From the NCBI RefSeq assembly GCF_015595025.1, contig NZ_JADNRL010000001.1, forward strand, positions 1 through 37,338: 37,338 nt of DNA, read 5' to 3'. This document shows, piece by piece, positions 30,285 through 37,338 of the stretch. The stretch is from Halomonas sp. KAO (GTDB lineage Bacteria; Pseudomonadota; Gammaproteobacteria; Pseudomonadales; Halomonadaceae). The position numbers were made by a program, and so were the translations under genes. Below the pieces are notes generated by a model. The model saw only the letters and a list, made by a program, of their open reading frames with translations, made no database searches and was not told the origin of the DNA. Every line of letters starts with the position of its first letter. The first letter of the stretch is position 1.

Positions 30285-30593
30285 TTACTCCTGGGCCGAG
30301 ATCACGCCCGTGTGGTAGGTAAATGCGTCCCGCAGCTGGGTGGTCAGCGACGCCAGGTCGGTGGCGGTGTCTTCCGCAAGGGCCATGGCTTCGTCGGCTG
30401 CCGCTTCGGCGGCGGCGGCCCGGTCAAGCACACGCTCGGCCACGGTACCCACCGGACCCTGCACGCCCATGCTGATCACCTGGATATGCGGCGACAGCGT
30501 CTGGCGCACCTCCACGACCTGGTCGCCCTGGATGACGGTAACGATCCGCTGCACCGGAGAGGTGACGACGATGCGGCCCTGGGCGTCAGCCAT
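30285..30593 (-). CDS. Small fibre/baseplate linker protein with coiled coil
   Basis: The 102-residue protein has a beta-rich first half (GRIVVTSPVQRIVTVIQGDQVVEVRQTLSPHIQVI) with a collagen-like GVQGPVGT and then an alanine-rich helix (RVLDRAAAAEAAADEAMALAEDTATDLASL, about residues 55-85). This pattern is usual for short fibre-network proteins. It overlaps the preceding gene by 8 bases. Exact role not recognised. Confidence 0.6.
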   Translation of the reverse strand: MADAQGRIVVTSPVQRIVTVIQGDQVVEVRQTLSPHIQVISMGVQGPVGTVAERVLDRAAAAEAAADEAMALAEDTATDLASLTTQLRDAFTYHTGVISAQE

Positions 30594-30945
30594 CGATCAC
30601 CCCCTGGATCAACTCCACCTGGCCGCGCAGCAGGCTGTAGACGTCCCCGCTGGGGAAGGTCACGCGCAGCTCATAGCGCGCGCCCTGCCAGGCGCTGGAG
30701 TAGCTGCCGGCGGTCTTTTCCGGCGCGATGCGCACCGCCAGGTGCCCGGTCGGTCCATCGAGGGTGATGCCGCCGTTCTCGGTGGTACAGTCGACCAGCC
30801 GCCGCCGGGAACTGGCCGGGGTGATGGCGAACTGCGCGGTGCAGCCGGTGATGTCCACCGGGGTGCGGGCCTCGTCGTTGCTGGTCCAGGTGGTCTCGAA
30901 GCCGTAGGTGGTGCCCTCGGTGATCGTCAGCGTCGGTGCGCTCAT
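30586..30945 (-). CDS. Small Ig-like virion protein, unknown function
   Basis: The 119-residue protein is beta-rich with alternating hydrophobic residues and a pattern like an Ig or baseplate-beta fold (TLTITEGTTYGFETTWTSNDEARTPVDITGCTAQFAI... YELRVTFPSGDVYSLLRGQVELIQGVI). Similar proteins lie among the fibre genes of many phages and probably link fibre to baseplate. It starts 10 bases after the collar-fibre gene and overlaps the next one. Confidence 0.6.
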   Translation of the reverse strand: MSAPTLTITEGTTYGFETTWTSNDEARTPVDITGCTAQFAITPASSRRRLVDCTTENGGITLDGPTGHLAVRIAPEKTAGSYSSAWQGARYELRVTFPSGDVYSLLRGQVELIQGVIDG

Positions 30946-30954
30946 CGCGACCTC

Positions 30955-31479
30955 CTATCGGGCTTTTTCGAGATCCATCACGCGAAACAGCATGTCGACG
31001 TGGCGGGCCATGTTGCCGATCGTCGCCGCCGAGATATCCGCCAGTTCATCGGCCAGCAGCAGATTGACGTTCTCGACGCCGACGACGACGGTCACGCTGT
31101 CGGTCGGCAGCGGCGAGAGGTCCAGCGTGAAGCGCTGCAGCCAGTGCGAGCTGGGCGACTTGTAGGTCAGCGTCGTGCCCGGCGAGGAGTAGACGGCCAG
31201 CAGGGTGCCGCTCTCCAGGAAGAAGCCAACCTCGCCGACCTCGTACTCGAGATCGCCATCGAAGCGCGCCGCGATGCGCAGCTCGCGCGAACTCATGTCC
31301 TCGTAGTCAGCGATCGCCACGCGCTGCCGCTCGTCGCGCAGCGCGGTCTGTAGCGACGAGGGCGTGTACTTCTGGGTGCCCGCGGCGACGTGGGTGATCT
31401 TGCCCTGTATGCCTTGGCCCTTCGCCGAGATTAGCTCGTCGAGGCCGACATTGGTGTACTGCAGAATGCCATCGCTCAT
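30955..31479 (-). CDS. Tail fibre N-terminal (collar-fibre type) protein
   Basis: The 174-residue protein carries the conserved fibre N-terminus that attaches to the baseplate: TNVGLDELISAKGQGIQGKITHVAAGTQKYTPSSLQTALRDERQRVAIADYED (about residues 9-61) then EYEVGEVGFFLESGTLLAVYSSPG. It ends in a helical tail. It lies directly after gpI and overlaps it (ATGA), as fibre H genes do in P2. Here the fibre is split over several small genes instead of one long chain. Confidence 0.82.
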   Translation of the reverse strand: MSDGILQYTNVGLDELISAKGQGIQGKITHVAAGTQKYTPSSLQTALRDERQRVAIADYEDMSSRELRIAARFDGDLEYEVGEVGFFLESGTLLAVYSSPGTTLTYKSPSSHWLQRFTLDLSPLPTDSVTVVVGVENVNLLLADELADISAATIGNMARHVDMLFRVMDLEKAR

Positions 31480-32408
31480 GTTTGTGCCCTGGGGTAGTGG
31501 TCAGTGATTAACGTCCAGTAAGCGGCCCCGGCAAGCCGGAAGCCCGGGAAGGTCAGGTCGATAAAGGGATCCGGCGCGCGGCCCGCGCCGCGCAAATCCA
31601 GCGCAGCGGTCAGCGGCGCGGTGACGCCCAGCGGGGACAGCGTGCCCAGCACTTCGGGCGTCTCCTGGATGCGCGCCGAAGGGCGACCGTCGGCGTAGAC
31701 TGTCGCCCCGCCAAGGGTGCCCACCGGGCCGAGCCGGCCGTATACGTCGGGACTGGCCTTGATTCGCCCGGTGCGCCGGTCGTCGAGCGTGACCGTCGCC
31801 GGCCCCGCGGCCCCTCGCGGGGCCAGGCCCGTCGAGATGGGCGGCGGGTCGAAGGTCTGCCCTTCGGGCGAATCGTCCCGATAGCTGACCGTCGGCTCGA
31901 GCACCGCTCGCACCTCGAAGCCCATCTCGAGGTTCAGGGCCAGCGTCAGGGTCAGCGCGTCGCGCTCGCTCTTGGCATACGCCAGGTTGCGCTCCATCTG
32001 CTCGAGCACCGAGGCATCGATCGTCGTTCCTTGGCGCTTCCAGGCCAGCACCTCGACGCTGTACGGCGCGGTGTAGTAGGCCTTGGGGTCGTACCAGGCG
32101 AGCACCTCGGCGTCGTAGTCCAGCTCGTCGACGGCCAGCCGAAGCCCTTCACGCGTCCCGGCCAGCCGGCGGATCGGCCAGACGTTCTGCACCGTGCGGC
32201 GCTTGAGCGTCTCGGATGCATCGCCCTCCCACTCGACGACGCCACGGTCCTGCGCCAAGTAGGGCAGCGCGCTGACAGGGGTGCGGGTCGGGTCAAGCAG
32301 CTCCGGAAACGGCGGGTCGACCTCTTCCAGCAGCTCGGCGAAGGCGCGCTCGAAAGCGCGCTCCAGAGCGCTGGCGTTGGTTGGCAGCAGGCTGTAGCGC
32401 TCACTCAT
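31476..32408 (-). CDS. I: Tail protein I (P2 gpI-like baseplate protein)
   Basis: The 310-residue protein starts with the gpI domain: LLPTNASALERAFERAFAELLEEVDPPFPELLDPTRTPVSALPYLAQDRGVVEWEGDASETLKRRTVQNVWPIRRLAGTREGLRLAVDEL (about 6-95). The remainder is a beta-rich extension with repeated GRLGPVGTLGG- and GTLSPLG-like units, absent from short P2 gpI (about 176 residues). The extension may replace part of the fibre connection. ATG at 32408 overlaps the stop of J. Confidence 0.87.
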   Translation of the reverse strand: MSERYSLLPTNASALERAFERAFAELLEEVDPPFPELLDPTRTPVSALPYLAQDRGVVEWEGDASETLKRRTVQNVWPIRRLAGTREGLRLAVDELDYDAEVLAWYDPKAYYTAPYSVEVLAWKRQGTTIDASVLEQMERNLAYAKSERDALTLTLALNLEMGFEVRAVLEPTVSYRDDSPEGQTFDPPPISTGLAPRGAAGPATVTLDDRRTGRIKASPDVYGRLGPVGTLGGATVYADGRPSARIQETPEVLGTLSPLGVTAPLTAALDLRGAGRAPDPFIDLTFPGFRLAGAAYWTLITDHYPRAQT

Positions 32409-33397
32409 AGCCGACGCACCTCGATGTCGATGCCGGTGCAGTACGGCGCGCTGAAGTCATCGGCCACCAGGGCGTCAGCAGGCGTCGCGATATCGACCCG
32501 CACCGCGCCCGCGTTGTGCATGGCCGCTGCCAGCATGGTGGTCTCGATGTGCCCACCCAGCCGGTGCTGCTCGTCGGCGTAGGCCTGTACGTTGGCCACC
32601 GCGTTGGCATGGGCGACGGCGATATCCGGCCCGCGGTTGATCCACATCACCGCCTGGCAGGACCAGGGCAGGATCTCGGCACCGCTCACGGTGACGTCGT
32701 CAGTGACCGGCGCCACGTCATCGCGCGCGAAGTAGTTCTCGACCTCGGCCAGCAGCTCAGCGCTGGGCGCGCCGTTCCCCTCGCGCGACAGCACGGCGAC
32801 CGTGACCGCGCCGGGGGCGGTGCGCTTGCCCAGGGCATCCTTGACCCAGCTGGCCGCACTGCCGCTGGGCAGGCGATGCGTCACCACCACCACCCCTTCC
32901 TCCGGCGTATCGACGGTGATCTCGGGGCGGTTGCCGAGCGTCAGGGCGTGATAGCGATACGCCAGCTGCGGGCCGGCGTTGCTGAAGGAGTACGGCGCGA
33001 GGAAGTAGCGCAGCCGCAGGGACTCGTCGTCCTCCATCTCGGGCGGTACCGGGGGGAAGGCGTCGGGATCGCCTTCGTCCACCGTCTGACGCTTCAGTCC
33101 CAGGTCGGCGACCTTGGCGTCGAGGTTCGAGTCTTTCGCCCACCAGGCGAGCATCTGCTGGATCTGCTCGTTGTAGTGGCGCGTCTGGGTCTGCAGGATC
33201 ACCGTCGCCGCCTCGAGCAGCTTGGTGGCCACCTCGGCTTCGTTGGCCAGCGCCGCCTCGACTTCGGCGGCGAGCGCCGGATCCTCCGCGGCGATGGCGT
33301 CGACCACCGTCAGCTTGAAGCGCTCCAGGAGGTCTTCGAACGGTGGCGTTTCGACGATCGCCGGGGCGGCGAGTCGGTTCTGGCCAGGAATCAGCAT
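32405..33397 (-). CDS. J: Baseplate assembly protein J (P2 gpJ-like)
   Basis: The 330-residue wedge protein shows gpJ features: PAIVETPPFEDLLERF (about residues 12-27), a long helical region with a QQMLAWWAKDSNLDAKVADLGLKRQTV segment near 80-110, DESLRLRYFLAPYSFSNAGPQLAYRYHALTL near 127 and the VVVTHRLPSGSAASWVKDALGKR-type barrel after it. ATG at 33397 overlaps the stop of W. Confidence 0.9.
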   Translation of the reverse strand: MLIPGQNRLAAPAIVETPPFEDLLERFKLTVVDAIAAEDPALAAEVEAALANEAEVATKLLEAATVILQTQTRHYNEQIQQMLAWWAKDSNLDAKVADLGLKRQTVDEGDPDAFPPVPPEMEDDESLRLRYFLAPYSFSNAGPQLAYRYHALTLGNRPEITVDTPEEGVVVVTHRLPSGSAASWVKDALGKRTAPGAVTVAVLSREGNGAPSAELLAEVENYFARDDVAPVTDDVTVSGAEILPWSCQAVMWINRGPDIAVAHANAVANVQAYADEQHRLGGHIETTMLAAAMHNAGAVRVDIATPADALVADDFSAPYCTGIDIEVRRL

Positions 33398-33735
33398 CAG
33401 GTCTGTACCTCGAATTGCACGCGCTCGTGACGCCAGACGCCGCGAAACTTGAGCAGGATGCCCGGCCCATCGGGGCGCCGGGCGGCCACACAGCTCTCGA
33501 CGCGAAAGTCGCCGAGGCCGTTGGCCGGGTTGTAGAAGGCGTCGATGGCGTGCGCCTGGGCGGTCAACAGCAGCGCGTCGCTCATGTTCTTACCGAGGGT
33601 CTCGGGCACCCTAGAGCCGAAGCGGCGCCGGTGCTCACGCGCGCCCAGCGGGGTGGTCATCACCTGGGTCACCCGCGAAACGAATTGATCCCAGGCGCCA
33701 ATGGTGCGCCCGGTGCGTCGATCCATGCCGATCAT
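33397..33735 (-). CDS. W: Baseplate wedge protein W (P2 gpW/gp25-like)
   Basis: The 112-residue protein has the gp25-like lysozyme-fold wedge pattern: RVTQVMTTPLGAREHRRRFGSRVPETLGKN (about residues 21-50) with the TP-x-G-x-R-x-x-R-x-x-FG-S motif, then AIDAFYNPANGLGDFRVESCVA. It lies between PAAR and J, the usual order. The M at 33735 or an ATG 9 bases inside could be the start. Confidence 0.9.
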   Translation of the reverse strand: MIGMDRRTGRTIGAWDQFVSRVTQVMTTPLGAREHRRRFGSRVPETLGKNMSDALLLTAQAHAIDAFYNPANGLGDFRVESCVAARRPDGPGILLKFRGVWRHERVQFEVQT

Positions 33736-33737
33736 GG

Positions 33738-34028
33738 TCAGCCCCCCGCGAAGACGTTGCCGCTGCCGCTGGCCACCGACGACCCGCAGGCGACCGGGTC
33801 ACCGATGCGCCCCAACGGCTTGCCGTTGGCGAACACGCTGCCGGATCCGCTGGCCAGGCTGCTCGCATGGCAGCTCGGGGTGGGGTTGCAGTGCGTGGCC
33901 CAGCCATCGCCTTGCCGATGCACGGCGATGCCGTTGGCGTAGACGTCCCCGCTGCCGCCGGTACTGGCCCGCGGGGGAAAAGCACCGTGGCCGGTGCAGC
34001 TATCTCCGAGTCGAGTGACTGCCGGCAT
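33738..34028 (-). CDS. PAAR-domain spike tip protein
   Basis: The 96-residue protein is rich in Gly, Ser and Cys with conserved histidines and cysteines and repeated units GSGDVYANGIAVHRQGD, GSGSVFANGKPLGRIGD and GSGNVFAGG. It begins MPAVTRLGDSCTGHG. These are features of PAAR proteins, which cap the VgrG/gpV spike with a metal-stabilised cone to pierce the cell envelope. It lies directly after gpV, the protein it would cap. Confidence 0.92.
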   Translation of the reverse strand: MPAVTRLGDSCTGHGAFPPRASTGGSGDVYANGIAVHRQGDGWATHCNPTPSCHASSLASGSGSVFANGKPLGRIGDPVACGSSVASGSGNVFAGG

Positions 34029-34040
34029 GGTGCTCTCCTA

Positions 34041-34592
34041 TCAGTTGAGGTCGATGCGTTGACCGTTCACGCGGACGCCGCCGCCGTCGATCAGCAGGGT
34101 GCTGCCGTTGCTCGACAGCAGAATCTGGTCGCGGTCGGCGACGATCATGGTCGCGCCGAGATCCCAGGTCATGCGGTGCTCGGCGTGGTCGTAGCTGAAG
34201 CGTGTGCCGTCGGGGTATTCCCGGCCGTGCACGTCCAGGCTGTCCCAGGGCGCGGGGTGGGCACCGCTGAACAGCCCGCACAGCGCGGCGACCTGGGCGC
34301 CGTCGTCACCGCCGCCATAATTGAGCAGCAGGCACTGCTCGCCGAGAGTCGGCGGATCCCACTCGCGGGTGGTGCCGGCGCGCAGCGTCAGCCACTTGAT
34401 CCAGGGCGTTTCGTTATCGCCGTGCTTGACCTTGCAGCGCGGCGGCTTGGCCTGCACCGCCGAGATCACGCCGATGCGCCCCTGGTTGCGCAGGCGGCGC
34501 TGGGCGTCGTCGGCGCCTGACTGCGCCTCGGCCATGCGCTCCTGGAAAGGACCGAGCTGGTCGGCGATCAGCTGCTCGATCAAAGCTCGCAT
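34041..34592 (-). CDS. V: Baseplate spike protein V (P2 gpV-like)
   Basis: The 183-residue protein matches gpV: N-terminal coiled helix, IGVISAVQAKPPRCKVKHGDNETPWIKWLTLRAGTTREWDPPTLGEQCLLL (about residues 41-91, the OB-like domain), PDGTRFSYDHAEHRMTWDLGATMIVAD and the beta-helical end STLLIDGGGVRVNG. It forms the trimeric needle. It starts 13 bases inside the preceding gene and is followed by its PAAR cap. Confidence 0.9.
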   Translation of the reverse strand: MRALIEQLIADQLGPFQERMAEAQSGADDAQRRLRNQGRIGVISAVQAKPPRCKVKHGDNETPWIKWLTLRAGTTREWDPPTLGEQCLLLNYGGGDDGAQVAALCGLFSGAHPAPWDSLDVHGREYPDGTRFSYDHAEHRMTWDLGATMIVADRDQILLSSNGSTLLIDGGGVRVNGQRIDLN

Positions 34593-35152
34593 GAGGCTGG
34601 CCTGTAGTCGTCGGGGTTGTCGATGTCGCGCGGGTCGTCAGGATCGTTGGCGTTCCAGACGATCATCGGCATGCCGGGCTCGCCCAGCGGGGTGGCCTCG
34701 GGATCGGCCAACGGCTCGCCGACATAGATCACCTGCTCGAACGACACGCCCCAGGCCTCGTAACCGTTGCGACCGTCCTGGAACATCGAGGGCGCCGAGC
34801 TGACGTTCTCCGGCGAGCCGATCGCCAGGTGGCTGAATCCCCAGCGGTGGTCGCGCTTGGAAACGACGATGCGCTGCAGGGCATTGGTCAGGTTGACGGC
34901 TTCCAGGGGCGCGCGGCGGCGCTGCTTGGCGACCACCCCATGCAGGGTGATCCGGTACCGGCTGCCCGGGCGGCCGTCGTTGGAATGCGACGCCGGTGCC
35001 GACTGCTCGAACTCGATCAGCACCATAGCGTCGCCCACCACGTCGTTGAACTCGTCGTAGTTGCCTACGGTGATGCCGGCGATGCGAGCCATCAGGGTGT
35101 CGGCGATGCCGTCGAACACCTCCGACGGCTGTTCAATCACGGCTAAGGACAT
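34580..35152 (-). CDS. Tail completion protein
   Basis: The 190-residue protein fits the tail terminator/completion class by position (between the Z-like protein and the spike V) and by features such as EVFDGIADTLMARIAGITVGNYDEFNDVVGDAMVLIEFE (about residues 10-48) and ITLHGVVAKQRRRAP. A disordered acidic C-terminus contains NDPDDPRDIDNPDD. I chose ATG at 35152 with AGAGG upstream; the longer frame to 35197 has no ribosome-binding site. It overlaps the preceding gene by 20 bases. Confidence 0.6.
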   Translation of the reverse strand: MSLAVIEQPSEVFDGIADTLMARIAGITVGNYDEFNDVVGDAMVLIEFEQSAPASHSNDGRPGSRYRITLHGVVAKQRRRAPLEAVNLTNALQRIVVSKRDHRWGFSHLAIGSPENVSSAPSMFQDGRNGYEAWGVSFEQVIYVGEPLADPEATPLGEPGMPMIVWNANDPDDPRDIDNPDDYRPASCEL

Positions 35153-35663
35153 AGCGGGCCTCTTGCTCGAAGATCTCGGCGAAGCGCGCCGTGGCACGGC
35201 GCTCCCAGCGCTGGATGACCGGCTGGGCGACCTCTTGCCAGTCCTCGGTGACTTTCTCGATCGGTAGCCGCTCGCGGCCCTTGCGCCGCCACACCATGGG
35301 TGAGCGGCTCTTCATCGGGTCGACGAACGCATTCCGGTAGTCGTGGCGACCCACGCTGACGCCGGTTGGCGTCTGGCGGGGGTTGCCCAGGTAGTGCACG
35401 GACAGCGGCGCGAGGCCGATCCACAGCTTGGTCTCGCGCTGACCGCGCACCGGGTAGACCTTGAAGCGGATCCGGATCGGGCGCTGGATGATGCTCAGCT
35501 CGCGGCCGATCTCCCGCGCCGAGTGCGTGCGCAGCCACTTGGCGGTCTTCGTCAGCGCACGATCGGCGGCGCGGTCGAGCTCCTGGCGCGCTGCGCTCAG
35601 GATGTCCGGCGCGCGGGCCAGGGCCTCGCTCATGTCGATATCAAGGGCGAAGCCAGCTGCCAT
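35133..35663 (-). CDS. Minor tail protein Z-like / neck protein
   Basis: The 176-residue protein has the pattern of lambda gpZ-like virion morphogenesis proteins: long basic helix (AARQELDRAADRALTKTAKWLRTHSAREIGRELSI, about residues 23-57), RPIRIRFKVYP, then LWIGLAPLSVHYLGNPRQTPTGVSVG near 80 and a final RARFAEIFEQEARYVL-type helix. Such proteins join head and tail. It overlaps both neighbours, so translation is coupled. Confidence 0.78.
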   Translation of the reverse strand: MAAGFALDIDMSEALARAPDILSAARQELDRAADRALTKTAKWLRTHSAREIGRELSIIQRPIRIRFKVYPVRGQRETKLWIGLAPLSVHYLGNPRQTPTGVSVGRHDYRNAFVDPMKSRSPMVWRRKGRERLPIEKVTEDWQEVAQPVIQRWERRATARFAEIFEQEARYVLSRD

Positions 35664-36003
35664 GGGTGTCGCTCCTCTCTTGCCAGGGCGTCAGCAGCAG
35701 GTCGGTACGCAGCCTGCCGAGCGAGATCACGTCGCCGATGGCGTAGGCGACGCCCTCGACGACCACCCGCGTCTCCCGCCAGGCGTCCGGCAGGTCGCGC
35801 GTGGCGATCTGCAATGGCTTCTCGTCCGGTTCGCCGCGCAGTCCCGCGCCGTTGGTGTAGGCCCGACGCAAGGTCTCGCGGCCATGCGGCTTGCTCCACA
35901 TGCCACCCACCGTGACCGGGCGCTGGTCAGGAACGTGCAACTCGACCAGGACACCCAGCTCGTCGGGATCGAAGAAGCTGTCCCAGTCGTCGTCGCCGAT
36001 CAT
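35641..36003 (-). CDS. Head-tail connector (stopper/FII-like)
   Basis: The 120-residue protein is beta-rich (LGVLVELHVPDQRPVTVGGMWSKPHGRETLRRAYTNG, then TRVVVEGVAYAIGDVISLGRLRTDLLLTPW) and lies between capsid and the Z-like gene. This is the place and approximate size of lambda gpFII-type joiners. The ATG overlaps the stop of the upstream gene (ATGA). The assignment rests on place and fold pattern. Confidence 0.6.
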   Translation of the reverse strand: MIGDDDWDSFFDPDELGVLVELHVPDQRPVTVGGMWSKPHGRETLRRAYTNGAGLRGEPDEKPLQIATRDLPDAWRETRVVVEGVAYAIGDVISLGRLRTDLLLTPWQERSDTHGSWLRP

Positions 36004-36245
36004 GACTTAGCTGGCTCGCTCTTCTTCGCGGTGCTGGCCGGGGCTTTCTTGCCGTCGTCGGCCGGCTTCTCGTCCTCGACCTCTTGCTCGTCCTCGGTCG
36101 GATAGTGGGCCTGGCCGGCCGCGACGAGCTGTTTCGCGGTGTTCTTGGTGCATTTGAACGGTGCGCCCTTCTTCACGGTTTTACCGCCGGCGCGGAAGTC
36201 GTCGTCGGCGATGATCTCGACGAACTCAATCTCTTGCTGTGCCAT
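36000..36245 (-). CDS. Small head-region protein, charged tail
   Basis: The 81-residue protein has a small folded first half (EFVEIIADDDFRAGGKTVKKGAPFKCTKNTAKQLVAAGQAHYP, about residues 6-49) and a disordered Glu/Lys/Ala tail. It is the first gene after the capsid and its terminator. Small proteins of this kind may be head-completion or decoration-associated factors; no function is assured. Confidence 0.6.
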   Translation of the reverse strand: MAQQEIEFVEIIADDDFRAGGKTVKKGAPFKCTKNTAKQLVAAGQAHYPTEDEQEVEDEKPADDGKKAPASTAKKSEPAKS

Positions 36246-36268
36246 GAGGGTGTTCCTATGGAGTGGAG

Positions 36269-36292
36269 AAAAAGGAGGGGCCGAAGCCCCTC
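36269..36292 (-). terminator. Intrinsic terminator after the capsid gene
   Basis: On the minus strand GAGGGGC pairs with GCCCCTC around a very stable UUCG tetraloop (plus 36275-36292), followed after one C by five U. It lies 29 bases after the capsid stop and should reduce transcription of the connector genes compared with capsid. Confidence 0.9.
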
Positions 36293-36320
36293 AAAACGCC
36301 TGCCCGCTAGTCAGGAAGGG

Positions 36321-37338
36321 TTACGCCGCAGCGGCGCGGGTACCGACCGCGAAGGACTCGGGACGGCGCACGTTGGCGTCGACGTCCTGGAACACGCGAA
36401 CCACCAGGCCGTCGCTGGCCGCCTGGGCGTAGGGGTCGGGCTTGAGATCCAGCACGCCCCACATACCGATCAGCACTTGGCTGAAGTCGCCGAACAGCCA
36501 GTCGTCGCCGGTCATCTGGTTGGTGGCCACGGCGTTATAACCATTGACCTCGTTTTCCTTGGTCCAGATGCGCTCGCCGGTGCCGTCGAAGACCTGCTTG
36601 GTCTTCGCCGCGCCGCGCTGGCCCACGCTGGTCAGATAGGCCAGGGAGCCGATGTCGGCGTTGTAGGTGGAGATCTTGGTCTCCAGCGCGACAGCCGACG
36701 CCCAGTCGAAGCCTGCGTTGGGGTATTCAACCGCGCCCAGGCCGGTCTGGTTGAGCAGACCCAGCGGCTGGTTGTTCGCGCCGGTGCCGTGCAGCATCGC
36801 GTGGTCGATCGACACACCGATGCCGTCCATCAGGTCGGCGATGATTAGCGCCTCGGTCGACATGCTGGCCTGCTTGCGCAGCTTGCGGGTGACCGGGATC
36901 GCGCCGGCGATGGTCTTCGGCTTCAGGCTCAGGGTGGAGAGGTCGAAGTCGCTGTTGGCGACGTCCTCGCCCTCGGCCAGCCAGTAGAAGTTGCCCTTGC
37001 CGACTTTCTTCGGCAGGTCGACGTCGCCCTCGAGGCCGGAGAGCATCCGCGCGCCAAGACGAGCGATCACGGTGCGGTTGCGCAGGATGTCGATGAACTG
37101 GTCGACGCGCAGGTCGGTGGCCACCAGCTCGCCGCCCTTGCCGGGGGTGCCGACATCGAGGCCGCGGCTCAGCATCGGGTGATGCGAGAGCGAGCGCATC
37201 AGCATGTCGTGGGGCACGTAGAAGCCGCGGGCTTCCTTGCCGACCTTGTCGGCCACGGCGATCGACAGCTCGCGCTCGAAGCCGGCGTCCTTCCAGTCGC
37301 CGGTGACGGCCGCATTCAGGGCACGCATCAGCGAGTAT
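36321..37338 (-). CDS. Major capsid protein, C-terminal part of the protease-capsid fusion
   Basis: This is the continuation of the gene that starts at 1065 on the circle; bases 37209-37338 duplicate 1-130. The capsid part has HK97-fold features: N-terminal segment ERELSIAVADKVGKEARGFYVPHDMLMR, FIDILRNRTVIARLGARMLSGLEGDVDLPKK (the usual start of the mature capsid core), NFYWLAEGEDVANSDFDLSTLSLKPKTIAGAIPVTRKL (P-loop and spine region), DLMDGIGVSIDHAMLHGTGANNQPLGLLNQTG and the C-terminal DWLFGDFSQVLIGMWGVLDLKPDPY. The stop at 36321 is followed by a strong terminator. Confidence 0.93.
   Translation of the reverse strand, partial: YSLMRALNAAVTGDWKDAGFERELSIAVADKVGKEARGFYVPHDMLMRSLSHHPMLSRGLDVGTPGKGGELVATDLRVDQFIDILRNRTVIARLGARMLSGLEGDVDLPKKVGKGNFYWLAEGEDVANSDFDLSTLSLKPKTIAGAIPVTRKLRKQASMSTEALIIADLMDGIGVSIDHAMLHGTGANNQPLGLLNQTGLGAVEYPNAGFDWASAVALETKISTYNADIGSLAYLTSVGQRGAAKTKQVFDGTGERIWTKENEVNGYNAVATNQMTGDDWLFGDFSQVLIGMWGVLDLKPDPYAQAASDGLVVRVFQDVDANVRRPESFAVGTRAAAA
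37209..37338. repeat. Terminal direct repeat (copy 2): circular assembly overlap
   Basis: Second copy of bases 1-130. Removing it gives a circle of 37,208 bp. Confidence 0.93.

Overview
The window is one complete, circularly permuted temperate phage genome. Bases 1-130 are repeated exactly at 37209-37338, so the unique circle is 37,208 bp and its break falls inside the capsid gene. There is no integrase and there are no chromosomal genes. A protelomerase (14993-16558) lies next to a long imperfect palindrome with a perfect 28-bp core (16691-16770), and a plasmid partition pair (17162-18081) lies on the other side of it. This is the hallmark of an N15-type prophage kept as a linear plasmid with hairpin telomeres. 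The combination of lambda-type head, P2-type contractile tail, protelomerase and RepA resembles the group of Halomonas phage PhiHAP-1 and Vibrio phages VP882/VHML. High GC content and that resemblance suggest a halophilic gammaproteobacterium, perhaps Halomonadaceae; this host assignment is inference.

Layout on the circle. Right arm of the linear prophage: early minus-strand genes (9720 to 7594: an unknown early protein, a zinc/coiled-coil protein, a 28-residue membrane peptide, a TraR/DksA-like protein, a Q-like candidate, a Lar-like zinc protein), divergent from a CI-type repressor (9866-10519) and a 1273-residue RepA primase/helicase (10882-14703), ending with the convergent protelomerase and the telomere. 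Left arm: parA plus a ribbon-helix-helix partner and four small genes (17162-19316), a lone exported-protein gene between terminators (19421-19810), then a Dam-type methylase and the P2-like tail on the minus strand (D, X, U, T, E/E', FII, FI, fibres, I, J, W, PAAR, V; 19938-35197), then head-tail connectors and capsid (35133-37338, continuing at 1-1065), portal, gpW-like joiner, terminase (1028-5581), and lysis genes (5865-7401).

Regulation visible in the sequence. Downstream of the Q-like gene is a sigma70-like promoter (7540-7568) facing two tandem terminators and then holin, endolysin and the whole late region, an arrangement like lambda pR'-tR'. Terminators also sit just after capsid and just after tail tube, probably to make those products in excess. 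The tail chaperone gene has a T TTT TTG slippery heptamer giving an E-E' fusion.

The most unusual signal is a set of five dispersed arrays of an 8-bp repeat (CATTTGNN), in strict 8-bp register, upstream of terS, at the late promoter, upstream of repA, over the parA promoter, and near 19818. I infer that they are binding arrays for the ribbon-helix-helix partition protein, acting both as scattered centromeres and as operators that tie partition to replication and lytic genes. A second notable point is the repressor: its peptidase domain has Arg173 where lambda CI has catalytic Lys192, and there is no Ala-Gly or Cys-Gly in the linker, so induction by self-cleavage is doubtful.
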